DNA of 64,000 nt from an uncultured Pelagibacteraceae bacterium (GTDB taxonomy: Bacteria; Pseudomonadota; Alphaproteobacteria; Pelagibacterales; Pelagibacteraceae): NCBI GenBank assembly GCA_902615145.1, contig CACMNK010000003.1:1-64000 (forward strand), written 5' to 3'. Under the pieces are notes generated by a model. That model did not search any database. It worked only from the letters and a program-made list of their open reading frames with translations, and was not told where the DNA came from. A program made the position numbers and the translations under genes. Below, in pieces: positions 44,402 to 55,037 of this stretch (positions are counted from its first letter, which is position 1; every line of letters starts with the position of its first letter).

Positions 44402-47400
44402 TGAGGACTTATAAAAAAAATTTAGAATTACTTACTAAAAATAATGTTTATTCTAAAGAAATGGAACATGATGCATGTGGAGTAGGGTTAATTGCATCGA
44501 CAGAGGGAAAAAAATCAAGAGAAGTTGTAGAATATGGAATTGAAGCTTTGAAAGCTGTTTGGCATAGAGGGGCTGTTGATGCTGATGGAAAAACGGGTGA
44601 TGGGGCAGGAATACATTTAGAAATACCCAAAGATTTTTTTGTTGAAAAAATAGAGGTTACAGGTCACACACATGATGGTTCTGATATTTGTGTTGGGATG
44701 ATTTTTTTACCCAGGAATGATTATGCTGCACAGGAAAGCTGTAAAACGATTGTAGAAAGTGAGTTAACCAAAAATGATTTTAGTATTTATGGTTGGAGGC
44801 AGGTGCCTGTTAATCCAAAAGTTTTAGGAGAAAAGGCTCTTCAAACAATGCCAGAGATAATTCAAGTACTTTTCAAAGCAAATAATAAAAATCTACTTGA
44901 TAAAGATCTTGAGAGAAAAATTTATGAAACAAGAAAAAAAATAGAGAATAAAGCGTTCAATTTATCATTAAATAATTTTTATATTTGTTCAATAAGCGCC
45001 AAATCAATTATCTATAAAGGCATGTTTTTAGCTGAAGCTATTTCAGATTTTTTCTTGGATTTAAGGGATGTGAGATTTATTTCAAGATTTGCAATTTTTC
45101 ATCAGAGATTTTCAACCAACACCGCTCCGAGCTGGAGTTTGGCTCAACCGTTTAGAGCGGTCGCCCATAATGGTGAAATTAATACTTATAAAGGAAACAA
45201 AAACTGGATGAGAGTTCACGAACAAGAGATGAGTAGTCCTTTTTTTGAAAATATTGAAAATTTAAAGCCAGTTATTCAAAAAGGTGTTTCAGACTCTGCG
45301 GCCCTAGATAATGTTTTTGAGTTATTAAATAAATCAGGTCAACCCGCCCCTTTAGCAAAATTAATGATGATCCCTGATGCTTGGTCAAAAAGAAATAAAA
45401 CTCTACCAAAAAACCATCAACAACTGTTTAATTTTTTAAATAGCACTATGGAACCTTGGGATGGTCCTGCAGCAATTGCTGCAACAGATAATGAGTGGGT
45501 TATTGCAGCAAATGACCGTAATGGTTTAAGACCCTTAAGATACGCAATAACAAAAGATAAATTTCTCTTTGCTGGATCTGAAACTGGAATGATTGAGTTA
45601 AATGAAAAAAGAATTTTATCAAAAGGTAGATTAGGCCCTGGTGAGATAATTGGGGTTAGAATTGAAAAAGGTAAATTATTTACGAATAACCAAATTAAAG
45701 ACTATTTAGCGAAAGAATATAAACATTTTAATTCTCAGATAATAGATTTAGATGAAAAATTATTCATTTCTAATGAGAAACATAATTTTGATGGCGAGGA
45801 TCTAAGGAGACGACAACACACTTTTGGAATAAGCTTAGAAGACTTAGAGTTAATCTTACATCCAATGGCAGAAGACGCTAAAGAGGCAACGGGTTCTATG
45901 GGTGATGATACACCTTTAGCAGTTTTATCAGATAAATACAGACCACTTTATCATTTTTTTAGACAAAACTTTAGCCAAGTGACTAATCCACCGATTGACT
46001 CTCTAAGAGAAAATAAAGTTATGAGTTTGAAAACTAGATTTGGTAATCTTGGGAATATTTTAGATTTTGATACCTTAACAAAAGAAAATATTTATGTTTT
46101 GAATAGCCCGGTATTATCGAATTCACAATTTAATAAATTTATTAATTTTTTTGGCAAAAACTCAGTTTCTATAGATTGTACTTTTTCGAATGAGCAAAAT
46201 TTATTTGACTCTATTAAAAGGATTCAAAAAGAGTCAGAAATTGCTGTTAGGCAGGGTGTGACACAATTAGTTTTAAGTGACAAAGATATTTCAAATAAGA
46301 GAATGCCTATGCCAATGTTGTTATGCGTTGGAGCGATTAATACTTTTTTAATTGATAAAAAATTGAGAGGATATGTTTCAATCAATGTTCAATCTGGTGA
46401 GGCGTTAGATACCCACTCTTTTGCAACATTGATAGGAGTTGGAGCAACTACAGTTAATCCATATATAGCTTTTGATAGTTTATACCAAAGACATGAGAAA
46501 AAGTTATTTGGTCAGTATAGTTTTGATGAATGTGTCGAAAGGTATATCAAATCAGTGAATGCAGGATTGTTAAAAATCATGTCAAAAATGGGTATCTCTG
46601 TTTTAAGTTCTTATAGGGGTGGATGTAATTTTGAAACTGTTGGTCTAAGCAGATCAATAGTTGATGATTATTTTCCAGGAGTTACCTCAAAAATTTCTGG
46701 TATTGGATTGTCAGGAATTGAAAAAAAAATACGTGCAATACACAAAGAAGCATTTGAGAGTACTGATACGGTTTTGCCTATTGGTGGTATCTATAGATAC
46801 AGAAAGAATGGAGAAACACATCAATATCAAGGTAGATTAATCCACTTATTGCAGAGTGCAGTGGGGTCAAATTCTTATTCAGCATATAAAAAATATGCTG
46901 AGGGAATATATAACTTGCCACCAATTAATTTAAGGGATTTGATTGATTTTAGAAAAAAAAAATTAGGTCCTTCTATTCAAATTTCTGAGGTTGAACCGAT
47001 AGAAAAAATATTAAAGAGATTTGGTAGTGGAAGTATGTCTCATGGAGCATTATCTAAGGAGGCACATGAAACTTTGGCTATTGGGATGAATAGGATTAAA
47101 GGTGCATCCTGTAGCGGAGAAGGCGGTGAAGATGCCAATAGATTCAAAATCATGGACTCTGGTGATAGTGCGAATTCGAGGGTAAAGCAAATCGCATCTG
47201 CTAGATTTGGCGTAACAGTTAATTACTTGAACAATTGTAATGAAATTGAGATCAAAATTGCTCAAGGTGCAAAACCTGGTGAAGGTGGCCAATTACCAGG
47301 ATTTAAAGTAACAGATGAAATTGCTAAGCTAAGGCATTCAACACCAGGCGTTACATTAATTTCTCCACCTCCACATCATGATATTTATTCAATTGAGGAC

Positions 47401-48906
47401 TTAGCTCAGCTTATTTATGATTTAAAACAAATCAACCCTAGGGCAAGAATTGGTGTCAAATTAGTTGCGTCATCTGGTGTAGGTACTATTGCAGCTGGTG
47501 TGGCAAAAGCTAAAGCTGATATAATTTTAATTTCAGGACATAATGGAGGAACTGGAGCTACACCACAGACGAGTGTAAAATATGTAGGCATTCCTTGGGA
47601 GATGGGACTTACAGAGGCAAATCAAGTTTTGACATTAAATAATCTAAGACACAAAGTTACCTTAAGAACTGATGGAGGCATTAAAACGGGAAGAGACGTT
47701 GTTATTGCAGCTATGATGGGTGCAGAGGAATATGGTGTAGCAACTACTGCTTTAGTGGCTATGGGTTGCATTATGGTAAGGCAGTGTCATTCAAATACTT
47801 GTCCTGTAGGAGTATGTACACAAGATGAAAAACTAAGAGAAAAATTTACTGGAACTCCTGATAAAGTAGTAAATTTATTTACGTTTATCGCTACAGAGGT
47901 AAGAGAAATTTTAGCTTCACTTGGTTTTAAATCTTTAAATGAAGTTATCGGTCGAACAGATTTATTGATGCAAGTAAGTAAAGCCTCGCCTAATCTAGAT
48001 GATTTAGATCTTAATCCTCTATTTGTACAAGCAGACCCTGGTAATAATAAGAGGTACTGTGAGATATCGGAAATTAACGAAGTTCCAGATACGCTGGATC
48101 AAGAGATTTGGCCTCAAATAGAAAAGGCTTTAGATAACTCTGAGAAAATAAATAATGAGTTTTTAATCCAAAATACTAATAGAGCTGTGGGTACTAGAAT
48201 TTCACATCACTTGTATAAAAAATATGGTTATGAAAAATTAGAGGAAAATTTTTTAACTCTTGATTTTAAAGGTTCAGCTGGACAATCTTTTGGGGCATTT
48301 ACAGCAAAAGGACTTAAACTTAATTTAAAAGGTGATGCAAATGATTACGTTGGTAAAGGTTTATCAGGAGCTACCATTTCAATAAAACTTCCTGATGAAA
48401 GTAATTTAATTTCAAATGAGAATACTATTATTGGTAACACGGTTCTTTATGGTGCAACTTCAGGTAAACTTTTTGCAGCTGGTCAAGCTGGCGATAGGTT
48501 TGCAGTAAGAAATTCTGGTGCAATAACTGTTGTCGAGGGTTGTGACTCAAATGGTTGTGAATATATGACAGGTGGAACGGCAGTAATTCTTGGAGATGTT
48601 GGTGATAATTTTGCAGCTGGTATGACAGGGGGTATGGCTTTTATTTATGACAAATCAAAAGAATTTGAAAAAAAAGTAAACCCTGACTCAGTCGTATGGC
48701 AAAATGTAGAGACCGAATATTGGTCAAAATTTTTAAAAGAATTAGTACTCGAACACAGTAATGAAACTGGATCTAATTTGTCAAAAAAAATAATTGATGA
48801 TTTTGACAACGAGTTAAAGAATTTTGTACAGGTTTGTCCAAAAGAAATGATAGATAAGCTTAAAAATCCAATTTCTGCAAAAACAAAAAAACAAAAAGTT
48901 AGCTAA
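44401..48906 (+). CDS. gltB: Glutamate synthase large subunit
   Basis: A 1501-residue protein. After a propeptide of about 25 residues the class-II glutamine amidotransferase domain starts at Cys26 (ACGVGLIAS). The FMN-binding central domain has SGHNGGTGATPQTSVKYVG; the 3Fe-4S cluster is bound by CIMVRQCHSNTCPVGVC. The C-terminal GXGXG repeat domain (about 1280-1440) contains GCDSNGCEYMTGGTAVILGDVGDNFAAGMTGG. It makes two glutamates from glutamine and 2-oxoglutarate, the main nitrogen entry with GltD. The stop overlaps the convergent hydrolase by 8 bases. Confidence 0.97.
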   Translation: MRTYKKNLELLTKNNVYSKEMEHDACGVGLIASTEGKKSREVVEYGIEALKAVWHRGAVDADGKTGDGAGIHLEIPKDFFVEKIEVTGHTHDGSDICVGMIFLPRNDYAAQESCKTIVESELTKNDFSIYGWRQVPVNPKVLGEKALQTMPEIIQVLFKANNKNLLDKDLERKIYETRKKIENKAFNLSLNNFYICSISAKSIIYKGMFLAEAISDFFLDLRDVRFISRFAIFHQRFSTNTAPSWSLAQPFRAVAHNGEINTYKGNKNWMRVHEQEMSSPFFENIENLKPVIQKGVSDSAALDNVFELLNKSGQPAPLAKLMMIPDAWSKRNKTLPKNHQQLFNFLNSTMEPWDGPAAIAATDNEWVIAANDRNGLRPLRYAITKDKFLFAGSETGMIELNEKRILSKGRLGPGEIIGVRIEKGKLFTNNQIKDYLAKEYKHFNSQIIDLDEKLFISNEKHNFDGEDLRRRQHTFGISLEDLELILHPMAEDAKEATGSMGDDTPLAVLSDKYRPLYHFFRQNFSQVTNPPIDSLRENKVMSLKTRFGNLGNILDFDTLTKENIYVLNSPVLSNSQFNKFINFFGKNSVSIDCTFSNEQNLFDSIKRIQKESEIAVRQGVTQLVLSDKDISNKRMPMPMLLCVGAINTFLIDKKLRGYVSINVQSGEALDTHSFATLIGVGATTVNPYIAFDSLYQRHEKKLFGQYSFDECVERYIKSVNAGLLKIMSKMGISVLSSYRGGCNFETVGLSRSIVDDYFPGVTSKISGIGLSGIEKKIRAIHKEAFESTDTVLPIGGIYRYRKNGETHQYQGRLIHLLQSAVGSNSYSAYKKYAEGIYNLPPINLRDLIDFRKKKLGPSIQISEVEPIEKILKRFGSGSMSHGALSKEAHETLAIGMNRIKGASCSGEGGEDANRFKIMDSGDSANSRVKQIASARFGVTVNYLNNCNEIEIKIAQGAKPGEGGQLPGFKVTDEIAKLRHSTPGVTLISPPPHHDIYSIEDLAQLIYDLKQINPRARIGVKLVASSGVGTIAAGVAKAKADIILISGHNGGTGATPQTSVKYVGIPWEMGLTEANQVLTLNNLRHKVTLRTDGGIKTGRDVVIAAMMGAEEYGVATTALVAMGCIMVRQCHSNTCPVGVCTQDEKLREKFTGTPDKVVNLFTFIATEVREILASLGFKSLNEVIGRTDLLMQVSKASPNLDDLDLNPLFVQADPGNNKRYCEISEINEVPDTLDQEIWPQIEKALDNSEKINNEFLIQNTNRAVGTRISHHLYKKYGYEKLEENFLTLDFKGSAGQSFGAFTAKGLKLNLKGDANDYVGKGLSGATISIKLPDESNLISNENTIIGNTVLYGATSGKLFAAGQAGDRFAVRNSGAITVVEGCDSNGCEYMTGGTAVILGDVGDNFAAGMTGGMAFIYDKSKEFEKKVNPDSVVWQNVETEYWSKFLKELVLEHSNETGSNLSKKIIDDFDNELKNFVQVCPKEMIDKLKNPISAKTKKQKVS

Positions 48907-49645
48907 TCATTAATTTTAACTCTCTTTTCAATATTTTAAGCCATTTAGATGAAGACAAACTATGATCACCGTTTTTTACAATTACTAATTTCTTTTTTTT
49001 CGATTTAAACATTTTCAAAATCTTTTTTGAGTAAATTACGGGGACAGACTCATCTTTACTCCCATGAACCATTGTTACATTTACATTTTGATTTATTTTT
49101 TTGTTTAAAACTTTGTTCTTTTTCCCATCTTTTAATAATTGATGAGTAATTGGATAAGTGTAGTCACCATATTTAAGAGAATATATACCATTTTTAATAA
49201 TTTCCGATTTAATTTTTTTTGTAAATTTCTTCCACATTAAGTGTTCTAGAAATTCGGGTGCTGACCCAATTCCTAAAAAACCTACGATTTGTTTCTTAAA
49301 ATATTTAAATTGATTTAATGAAATCCAAGAACCCATGCTTGACCCAATTAATATTATTTTATTTTTTTTGACAATTTTTCTAATTAGTTGATAAGTTTCA
49401 TTTGTCCATTTGGTTATATTCCCATTAATAAATTTTCCTGATGATTTTCCATGGCCGGAATATTCTAAAGCTAAAAAACCTAAATTATTTTTCTTTGCAA
49501 ATCTTAAAAAAGTTTTGGGTTTTTGACCCTCTAGGTCTGATTTAAAACCATGAAGAAAAACAAGATAAGTGTTTTTCCTCTTAAAATTCGTCAAATATCT
49601 TATTCTTTTAGTTTTTGTCAGTTTTAAGTATTTAAACTTAGTCAT
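48899..49645 (-). CDS. Alpha/beta hydrolase, acyl-thioesterase-like
   Basis: A 248-residue hydrolase. The oxyanion motif is LVFLHGFKSDLEGQKP, the nucleophile elbow IGSSMGSWISL, the Asp in VHGSKDESVPV and the His in VKNGDHSLSS. This looks like the ABHD10/YqiA-like branch that hydrolyses fatty acyl or carboxyl esters; the substrate is unknown. The coding region is very Lys/Ile-rich. It diverges from the glycosyltransferase gene. Confidence 0.85.
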   Translation of the reverse strand: MTKFKYLKLTKTKRIRYLTNFKRKNTYLVFLHGFKSDLEGQKPKTFLRFAKKNNLGFLALEYSGHGKSSGKFINGNITKWTNETYQLIRKIVKKNKIILIGSSMGSWISLNQFKYFKKQIVGFLGIGSAPEFLEHLMWKKFTKKIKSEIIKNGIYSLKYGDYTYPITHQLLKDGKKNKVLNKKINQNVNVTMVHGSKDESVPVIYSKKILKMFKSKKKKLVIVKNGDHSLSSSKWLKILKRELKLMIS

Positions 49646-49687
49646 AAAAGTTTATTAGTTATTTCGATTATTATATAATTAATTCTA

Positions 49688-50842
49688 ATGTCATTTAATT
49701 TAAAAGTTTTACAAGTTATCCCCAAACTAGGCTATGGGGGAGCTGAAACTGGTTGTTATGATATTGCTCATTATCTTCCAGAAAATAACTGTAAATCTTT
49801 CATAGTTACGAGTGGTGGCGAGCTGACAAAATTTATAGATAGGAAAAAAGTAAAATTAATTAGATTACCTGTTCATAGCAAAAATCCTTTTATAATTTTA
49901 TTAAACTCAATAATTTTAGTTTTTATTATTTTATTTTACAATATATCCATAGTTCACGCTCGAAGTAGAGCGCCAGCTTGGTCCTGTTTAATTGCAACTA
50001 AATTAACAGGAAGAAAATTCGTAACAACTTTCCATGGCACATATAATTTCAATGGAAAAATCAAAAAATTTTATAATTCGGTTATGGTTAGGTCAGATCT
50101 TATCATAGCTGGATCTAATTTTATTTTTTCCCACATTAAAGAAAATTATTCAAATCTTATTGATGTAAAAAAAAAATTACTTGTAATATTTAGAGGCATA
50201 AATGTTGATTATTTTGACTCCAGTACATTGTTAGAAAAGGACGAAAAAAAATTATTAAACGAATGGGGCATATTAGAAAATAAAAAAATTATTTTGTTAC
50301 CTGGTAGATTAACTTCCTGGAAAGGTCAGGAACTATTTATTGAGGCGATTAATTTGGTTAACATTGAATTAGGTTATGAGGCATTTTATGCAGTAGTCTT
50401 AGGTAATGATCAAGGACGAGATGCGTATAAAAAAAAGTTACATCATCTTTGTGAACAATTCAAAATTTCTAATCAAGTAAAATTTATTGATTCGTGTAAA
50501 AATATGGCTTTGGCTTATAAAGTTTCAGATATAATTGTTTCAGCATCAATTGAACCGGAAGCATTTGGACGAGTTGCAGTAGAAGCCCAATCAATGGAAA
50601 AGCTGATAATTGCTAGTAATATTGGTGGATCAAATGAAACTGTGATTGACGATAAAACAGGATTGTTGTTTGAGTCTGGAGATCCGAAATCTTTAAGTAA
50701 AAAAATAATGCAATCTTTAACCATGGACGAAAGCTTATTGAAAACTATGGGTATTGAAGGTAGAAAAAACATTGTAAAAAAATTTAATGTTGAAAAAATG
50801 TGTTTTTCTACTTATTCAGAGTATAAAAGATTGTTAAATTAA
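49688..50842 (+). CDS. GT4-family glycosyltransferase
   Basis: A 384-residue GT-B-fold enzyme. The N-terminal domain opens VLQVIPKLGYGGAETGCYDIAHYL and includes a hydrophobic stretch that may touch the membrane. The donor domain has LLPGRLTSWKGQELFIEA and the EX7E-type site SIEPEAFGRVAVEAQSMEKLIIASNIGGSNETV. It likely adds a sugar to a lipid-linked surface glycan. Its stop is directly followed by the thrS ATG, an unusual pairing with a translation gene. Confidence 0.9.
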   Translation: MSFNLKVLQVIPKLGYGGAETGCYDIAHYLPENNCKSFIVTSGGELTKFIDRKKVKLIRLPVHSKNPFIILLNSIILVFIILFYNISIVHARSRAPAWSCLIATKLTGRKFVTTFHGTYNFNGKIKKFYNSVMVRSDLIIAGSNFIFSHIKENYSNLIDVKKKLLVIFRGINVDYFDSSTLLEKDEKKLLNEWGILENKKIILLPGRLTSWKGQELFIEAINLVNIELGYEAFYAVVLGNDQGRDAYKKKLHHLCEQFKISNQVKFIDSCKNMALAYKVSDIIVSASIEPEAFGRVAVEAQSMEKLIIASNIGGSNETVIDDKTGLLFESGDPKSLSKKIMQSLTMDESLLKTMGIEGRKNIVKKFNVEKMCFSTYSEYKRLLN

Positions 50843-52756
50843 ATGCCTATAATTTCATTACCTGACGGAAAAACTTTAAATTTTCAAAAAGAAGTTACTG
50901 GATTGGAAATTGCAGATAGGATTAGTAAATCTCTCTCAAAACAAGCACTAATTATGAGCGTAGATGGTCAATTAAAAGATTTGTATTTTTCTATTGATAA
51001 AGATTGCTCAGTTAAAATTTTCACCTCAAAAGATCCTGAGGGGTTAGAAGTTATTCGACATGATACTGCACATATAATGGCCATGGCTGTTCAAGAATTG
51101 TATCCAGGAACTCAAGTAACTATTGGGCCAGTAATTGAAAATGGCTTTTATTACGATTTTGCCCGAAAGGAACCTTTTACAAAGGATGATTTAAAAAAAA
51201 TAGAGAAAAGGATGTCAGAAATTATTGATAAAGATTTTAAAACAAGAAGAGAGGTTTGGGAAAGAGATAAAGCAATAAGCCATTTTAAAAAAATTGGTGA
51301 GAAATATAAGGCTGAAATAATTGAAAGTATTCCAGAAAATGAGGAGCTTTCTGTTTATTATCATGGTGAAACATGGCATGATTTATGCAGAGGTCCTCAT
51401 TTAGTATCGTCTGGCAAAATTGGTAAAGCATTTAAACTAACAAAAGTCTCGGGAGCCTATTGGCGTGGAGACTCAAATAATGAAATGCTCCAAAGAATTT
51501 ACGGAACAGGCTGGGCTAATCAAAAAGACTTGGATGATCACTTAAATAGAATTGAAGAAGCAGAAAAAAGAGATCACAGAAAAATAGGAAAAGAAATGGA
51601 TTTATTTCATTTTAGAGAGGAAAGTCCTGGCTCGGTTTTTTGGCACGAAAAAGGTTGGAGCTTATTTCAAAAATTAATCGATTATATGAGAATGAAACAA
51701 AATATTGCTGGTTATAAAGAGATAAATACTCCAGAAGTTTTAGATAGAAGTTTATGGGAAAAATCTGGACACTGGGAAAAATTTGGGGCAAATATGTATA
51801 CTACAACTACTCCAGATGAAAAAATTTTTGCCGTAAAGCCTATGAATTGCCCAGGTTGCATTGAAGTTTTTAATCAAGGCCTTAAGAGCTATAAAGATTT
51901 ACCTTTAAAGATGTCAGAGTTTGGAAAAGTTCACCGTTATGAGCCTTCAGGGGCATTACATGGTTTGTTAAGGGTAAGAGCCTTCACGCAAGACGATGCT
52001 CATATATTTTGTACCGAAGATCAAATTACTCAAGAGTGCTTGATAGTAACAAATCTTATTTTAGAAATTTATAAAGATTTAGGTTTTGAAAATGTCATTT
52101 TAAAATATTCTGATAGACCTGAATTAAGAGTTGGAGATGATAGTGTATGGGATAAAGCAGAATCTGCTTTATTAGAAGCAGTTAAAGCAACTAAATTAGA
52201 ATATAGTATAAATAAAGGTGAAGGTGCTTTCTATGGACCTAAAATCGAATTTGTTTTGAGAGATGCAATTGGAAGAGATTGGCAGTGTGGAACTTTACAA
52301 GTCGACTTTAATTTGCCAGGTAGACTAGGTGCCTCATATGTAGATAGAGATGGAACAAAAAAAGTGCCGGTCATGATTCATAGAGCTTTGTTCGGTTCTT
52401 TAGAAAGATTTATAGGTATATTAATTGAAAATTATGCAGGAAAGTTTCCTTTCTGGATATCTCCATCACAAACAATGGTAATTCCGATTTCCGAGGAATT
52501 CAATGACTATGCTATTAAAGTTTGCGAAAAAATTAAGAATTCAGGCATGAGTTCTTCAGTAGATTTAAAAAATAACAATCTAAATTATAAAATTAGAGAT
52601 CATTCTTTAGCTAAGATACCAATTCTATTGATTTGTGGTAAAAAAGAAGTTGACAGTAAGAGTGTAACCATTAGAAGATTGGACTCTAATAAACAAGAAA
52701 ATATGAAACTAGATTTATTTTTAAAAAGTTTTTCTGCACTAAACAAAGTATCTTAA
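50843..52756 (+). CDS. thrS: Threonyl-tRNA synthetase
   Basis: A 637-residue class-II synthetase. Domains in order: N-terminal TGS-like domain (about 1-60), editing domain (IRHDTAHIMAMAVQELYPG), then the catalytic core with the zinc Cys in KPMNCPGCIEVF and motif 3 HRALFGSLERFIGI; the C-terminal anticodon domain has MVIPISEEFNDYA. It charges tRNA-Thr. The ATG follows the glycosyltransferase stop without spacing and lacks a ribosome-binding site. It begins the thrS-infC-rpmI-rplT-pheS-pheT-lepA run. Confidence 0.97.
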   Translation: MPIISLPDGKTLNFQKEVTGLEIADRISKSLSKQALIMSVDGQLKDLYFSIDKDCSVKIFTSKDPEGLEVIRHDTAHIMAMAVQELYPGTQVTIGPVIENGFYYDFARKEPFTKDDLKKIEKRMSEIIDKDFKTRREVWERDKAISHFKKIGEKYKAEIIESIPENEELSVYYHGETWHDLCRGPHLVSSGKIGKAFKLTKVSGAYWRGDSNNEMLQRIYGTGWANQKDLDDHLNRIEEAEKRDHRKIGKEMDLFHFREESPGSVFWHEKGWSLFQKLIDYMRMKQNIAGYKEINTPEVLDRSLWEKSGHWEKFGANMYTTTTPDEKIFAVKPMNCPGCIEVFNQGLKSYKDLPLKMSEFGKVHRYEPSGALHGLLRVRAFTQDDAHIFCTEDQITQECLIVTNLILEIYKDLGFENVILKYSDRPELRVGDDSVWDKAESALLEAVKATKLEYSINKGEGAFYGPKIEFVLRDAIGRDWQCGTLQVDFNLPGRLGASYVDRDGTKKVPVMIHRALFGSLERFIGILIENYAGKFPFWISPSQTMVIPISEEFNDYAIKVCEKIKNSGMSSSVDLKNNNLNYKIRDHSLAKIPILLICGKKEVDSKSVTIRRLDSNKQENMKLDLFLKSFSALNKVS

Positions 52757-52762
52757 AATTTA

Positions 52763-53308
52763 GTGGCAGACATCAAACAAAATTACTTCCAAAAAAGAAC
52801 TAAAGATCGTGGCCCGAGATCTAATAATAGAATTTCATCACCCGAAGTTCAGGTTATTGCAAATGATGGAAATAATTTAGGAATTTTGAATACAAATGAG
52901 GCAATTACAATCGCTAAGAGAGAGGGATTAGATCTTATAGAAATATCTCCAAATGCTAATCCACCTGTCTGTAAAATTATGGATATGGGAAAGTTTAAAT
53001 ATGATGCTCAAAAAAAAGCAAACCTTGCAAAGAAAAAGCAAAAAATAGTCTCATTGAAAGAAATAAAGATGCGACCTGTTACAGAGACCCATGATTATGA
53101 ATTCAAAGTAAAAAATGCAAAAAAATTTATTGCTAAAGGTGATAAAGTAAAATTTACAATAAGGTTCAAAGGTAGAGAGCTTCAACATTCTCACCTTGGG
53201 AACGAACTTATGGCTAAAATTAAAGAGGATATGAAAGATATTGGCAAAATAGAATTACATCCGAAGTTTGACGGTAAACAAATGATTATGGTAATCCAGC
53301 CTTTATAA
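52763..53308 (+). CDS. infC: Translation initiation factor IF-3
   Basis: A 181-residue protein starting with GTG. The N domain has VQVIANDGNNLGILNTNEAITIAKREGLDLIEISPNANPPVCKIMDMGKFKYDAQKK, the linker is Lys-rich, and the C domain has LKEIKMRPVTETHDYEFKVKNAKKFI and VKFTIRFKGRE. IF-3 keeps 30S subunits free and checks the initiator tRNA. Start-codon control is known in infC of other bacteria (AUU in E. coli); GTG here may serve the same purpose. It lies 6 bases after thrS. Confidence 0.96.
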   Translation: MADIKQNYFQKRTKDRGPRSNNRISSPEVQVIANDGNNLGILNTNEAITIAKREGLDLIEISPNANPPVCKIMDMGKFKYDAQKKANLAKKKQKIVSLKEIKMRPVTETHDYEFKVKNAKKFIAKGDKVKFTIRFKGRELQHSHLGNELMAKIKEDMKDIGKIELHPKFDGKQMIMVIQPL

Positions 53309-53361
53309 GCTTTAATATAGGTTGTAAATTTATTTCTTTGTATGTATAACCTCGCTCAATT

Positions 53362-53568
53362 ATGCCAAAATTAAAAACTAAAAGCTCAGCAAAAAAAAGA
53401 TTTAAGATATCGGCCAGAGGAAAAGTTATAATGGCCCAGGCTGGCAAAAGGCATGGAATGATTAAAAGGACTAATTCACAAATAAGAAAACTAAGAGGCA
53501 CTACCACAATGTCAAAACAAGATGGAAAAATTGTTAAGTCGTACATGCCTTATAGTTTACGAGGTTAA
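53362..53568 (+). CDS. rpmI: 50S ribosomal protein L35
   Basis: A 68-residue basic protein. [22 protein letters not shown] and [19 protein letters not shown] are the L35 signature. It is in the usual infC-rpmI-rplT order, 53 bases after infC and one base before rplT. L35 sits deep in the 50S subunit near L15. Confidence 0.96.
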   Translation: MPKLKTKSSAKKRFKISARGKVIMAQAGKRHGMIKRTNSQIRKLRGTTTMSKQDGKIVKSYMPYSLRG

Positions 53569-53569
53569 A

Positions 53570-53926
53570 ATGGCTAGAGTAAAAAGAGGTGTTACAAGTA
53601 GAGCAAAACATAAAAAAGTTTTAAAAGCTGTTAAAGGTCAGTGGGGTCGAAGAAAAAATACTATTAGAGTTGCAAAACAAGCCATGGATAAGGCAATGCA
53701 ATATGCTTACAGAGATAGAAGAAATAAAAAAAGAGATTTTAAATCTTTGTGGATTCAAAGAATTAATGCAGGTGTAAGAGCTGAAGGATTAACTTATTCC
53801 AAATTTATTAATGGCCTAAATAAATGTGGAATTAAAATTGATAGAAAAATACTTGCTGAGATAGCTTATGATAGTCCAGAAGCCTTCAAAACTATTGTCC
53901 AAAAAGCACAATCTGCACTAAATTAA
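53570..53926 (+). CDS. rplT: 50S ribosomal protein L20
   Basis: A 118-residue L20 with [38 protein letters not shown] at the N-terminus and the globular RNA-binding C domain ([26 protein letters not shown]). I used the ATG at 53570, one base after the rpmI stop; a longer in-frame ORF from 53522 would overlap L35 with a non-conserved extension. L20 is needed early in 50S assembly and, in some bacteria, represses its own operon. Confidence 0.96.
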   Translation: MARVKRGVTSRAKHKKVLKAVKGQWGRRKNTIRVAKQAMDKAMQYAYRDRRNKKRDFKSLWIQRINAGVRAEGLTYSKFINGLNKCGIKIDRKILAEIAYDSPEAFKTIVQKAQSALN

Positions 53927-53969
53927 TCTTCACTATTGTTTTATTTCACTGAAGAAATAATCTGTAAAA

Positions 53970-55037
53970 ATGTCAGATCTTAAAAAAATAAAAGATGAAC
54001 TTCTTTTGAAACTGAAAGGTAAATTAAACTTGTCAGAGGTAAATAAAATGAAATCCGATTTATTTGGTAAGAATGGATTAGTTTCATCGCAATTTAAAAA
54101 GATAGGAACCATAGCAGAAACCGAGAGAAAAAAATTTGCCTCAGAACTGAATGTTATTAAAGATGAATTACAAGATTTAATTAATTTGAAAATAAAGGAA
54201 ATTGAAAATGAGGAAATTAGAGAGAAGTTACAAAAAGAAAAAATTGATATTACTCTGCCTGAGAGACCATTTGTAAGAGGCAAAATTCATCCTGTGTCAC
54301 AAACAATAGATGAAATATCCTCGATTTTTTCTGAAATTGGTTTTAGCGTTGAAGAAGGTCCAGACGTTGAGAGTGAATATAATAATTTTACCGCACTTAA
54401 CACGCCGGAAAATCATCCAGCTAGAGATATGCATGACACATTTTATCTTGATGAAAAAAAAGAAAGATTATTACGCACTCATACTTCTCCAGTTCAAATT
54501 AGAACAATGTTAAAAGACAAACCACCGTTTAAAATAATAGCTCCTGGCAGAACATATAGGTCAGATAGCGATCAGACACACGCACCTATGTTTCACCAGG
54601 TTGAAGGTCTTCATATAGACAAAGATATTAATATGGGACATTTAAAAGGATGTCTAAATTATTTTATTAAGGAATTTTTTGAATTGGATAAAATTAAAAT
54701 GAGATTTAGACCAAGTCATTTTCCTTTCACAGAGCCGTCTGCTGAAGTTGACATAGGATACGAGATGAAGGATGGCAAAATAGTAATTGGTGAAGGCGAT
54801 CAATGGCTAGAGATTTTGGGATGTGGGATGGTACATCCAAATGTTTTAAGAAATGTTAAAGTAGATCCAATAAAGTTTCAAGGATATGCATTTGGGATGG
54901 GTATTGATAGGTTGGCAATGTTAAAGTATGGAATTAACGATTTAAGAGCTTTTTTCGATTGTGACTATAGATGGTTAAATCATTTTGGATTTGATCCTTT
55001 GGATGTACCAACAAATTATAGAGGCCTGAGTAGATGA
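53970..55037 (+). CDS. pheS: Phenylalanyl-tRNA synthetase alpha subunit
   Basis: A 355-residue class-II synthetase subunit. The N-terminal coiled coil (about 1-85) is followed by the catalytic core: motif 1 [17 protein letters not shown], motif 2 around [28 protein letters not shown], and motif 3 [22 protein letters not shown]. It charges tRNA-Phe as an alpha2-beta2 tetramer with PheT, whose start overlaps by 4 bases. Confidence 0.97.
   Translation: MSDLKKIKDELLLKLKGKLNLSEVNKMKSDLFGKNGLVSSQFKKIGTIAETERKKFASELNVIKDELQDLINLKIKEIENEEIREKLQKEKIDITLPERPFVRGKIHPVSQTIDEISSIFSEIGFSVEEGPDVESEYNNFTALNTPENHPARDMHDTFYLDEKKERLLRTHTSPVQIRTMLKDKPPFKIIAPGRTYRSDSDQTHAPMFHQVEGLHIDKDINMGHLKGCLNYFIKEFFELDKIKMRFRPSHFPFTEPSAEVDIGYEMKDGKIVIGEGDQWLEILGCGMVHPNVLRNVKVDPIKFQGYAFGMGIDRLAMLKYGINDLRAFFDCDYRWLNHFGFDPLDVPTNYRGLSR

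Noticed and set aside
53309-53361. Weak AGGTT/AACCT hairpin between infC and rpmI, possibly an L20 control site
   Set aside because: The stem is only about five pairs with a long AT loop and no resemblance to known L20 leader structures that I can verify.
53522-53569. Longer rplT start inside rpmI
   Set aside because: The extension overlaps L35 and is not L20-like; the ATG at 53570 matches the conserved N-terminus.
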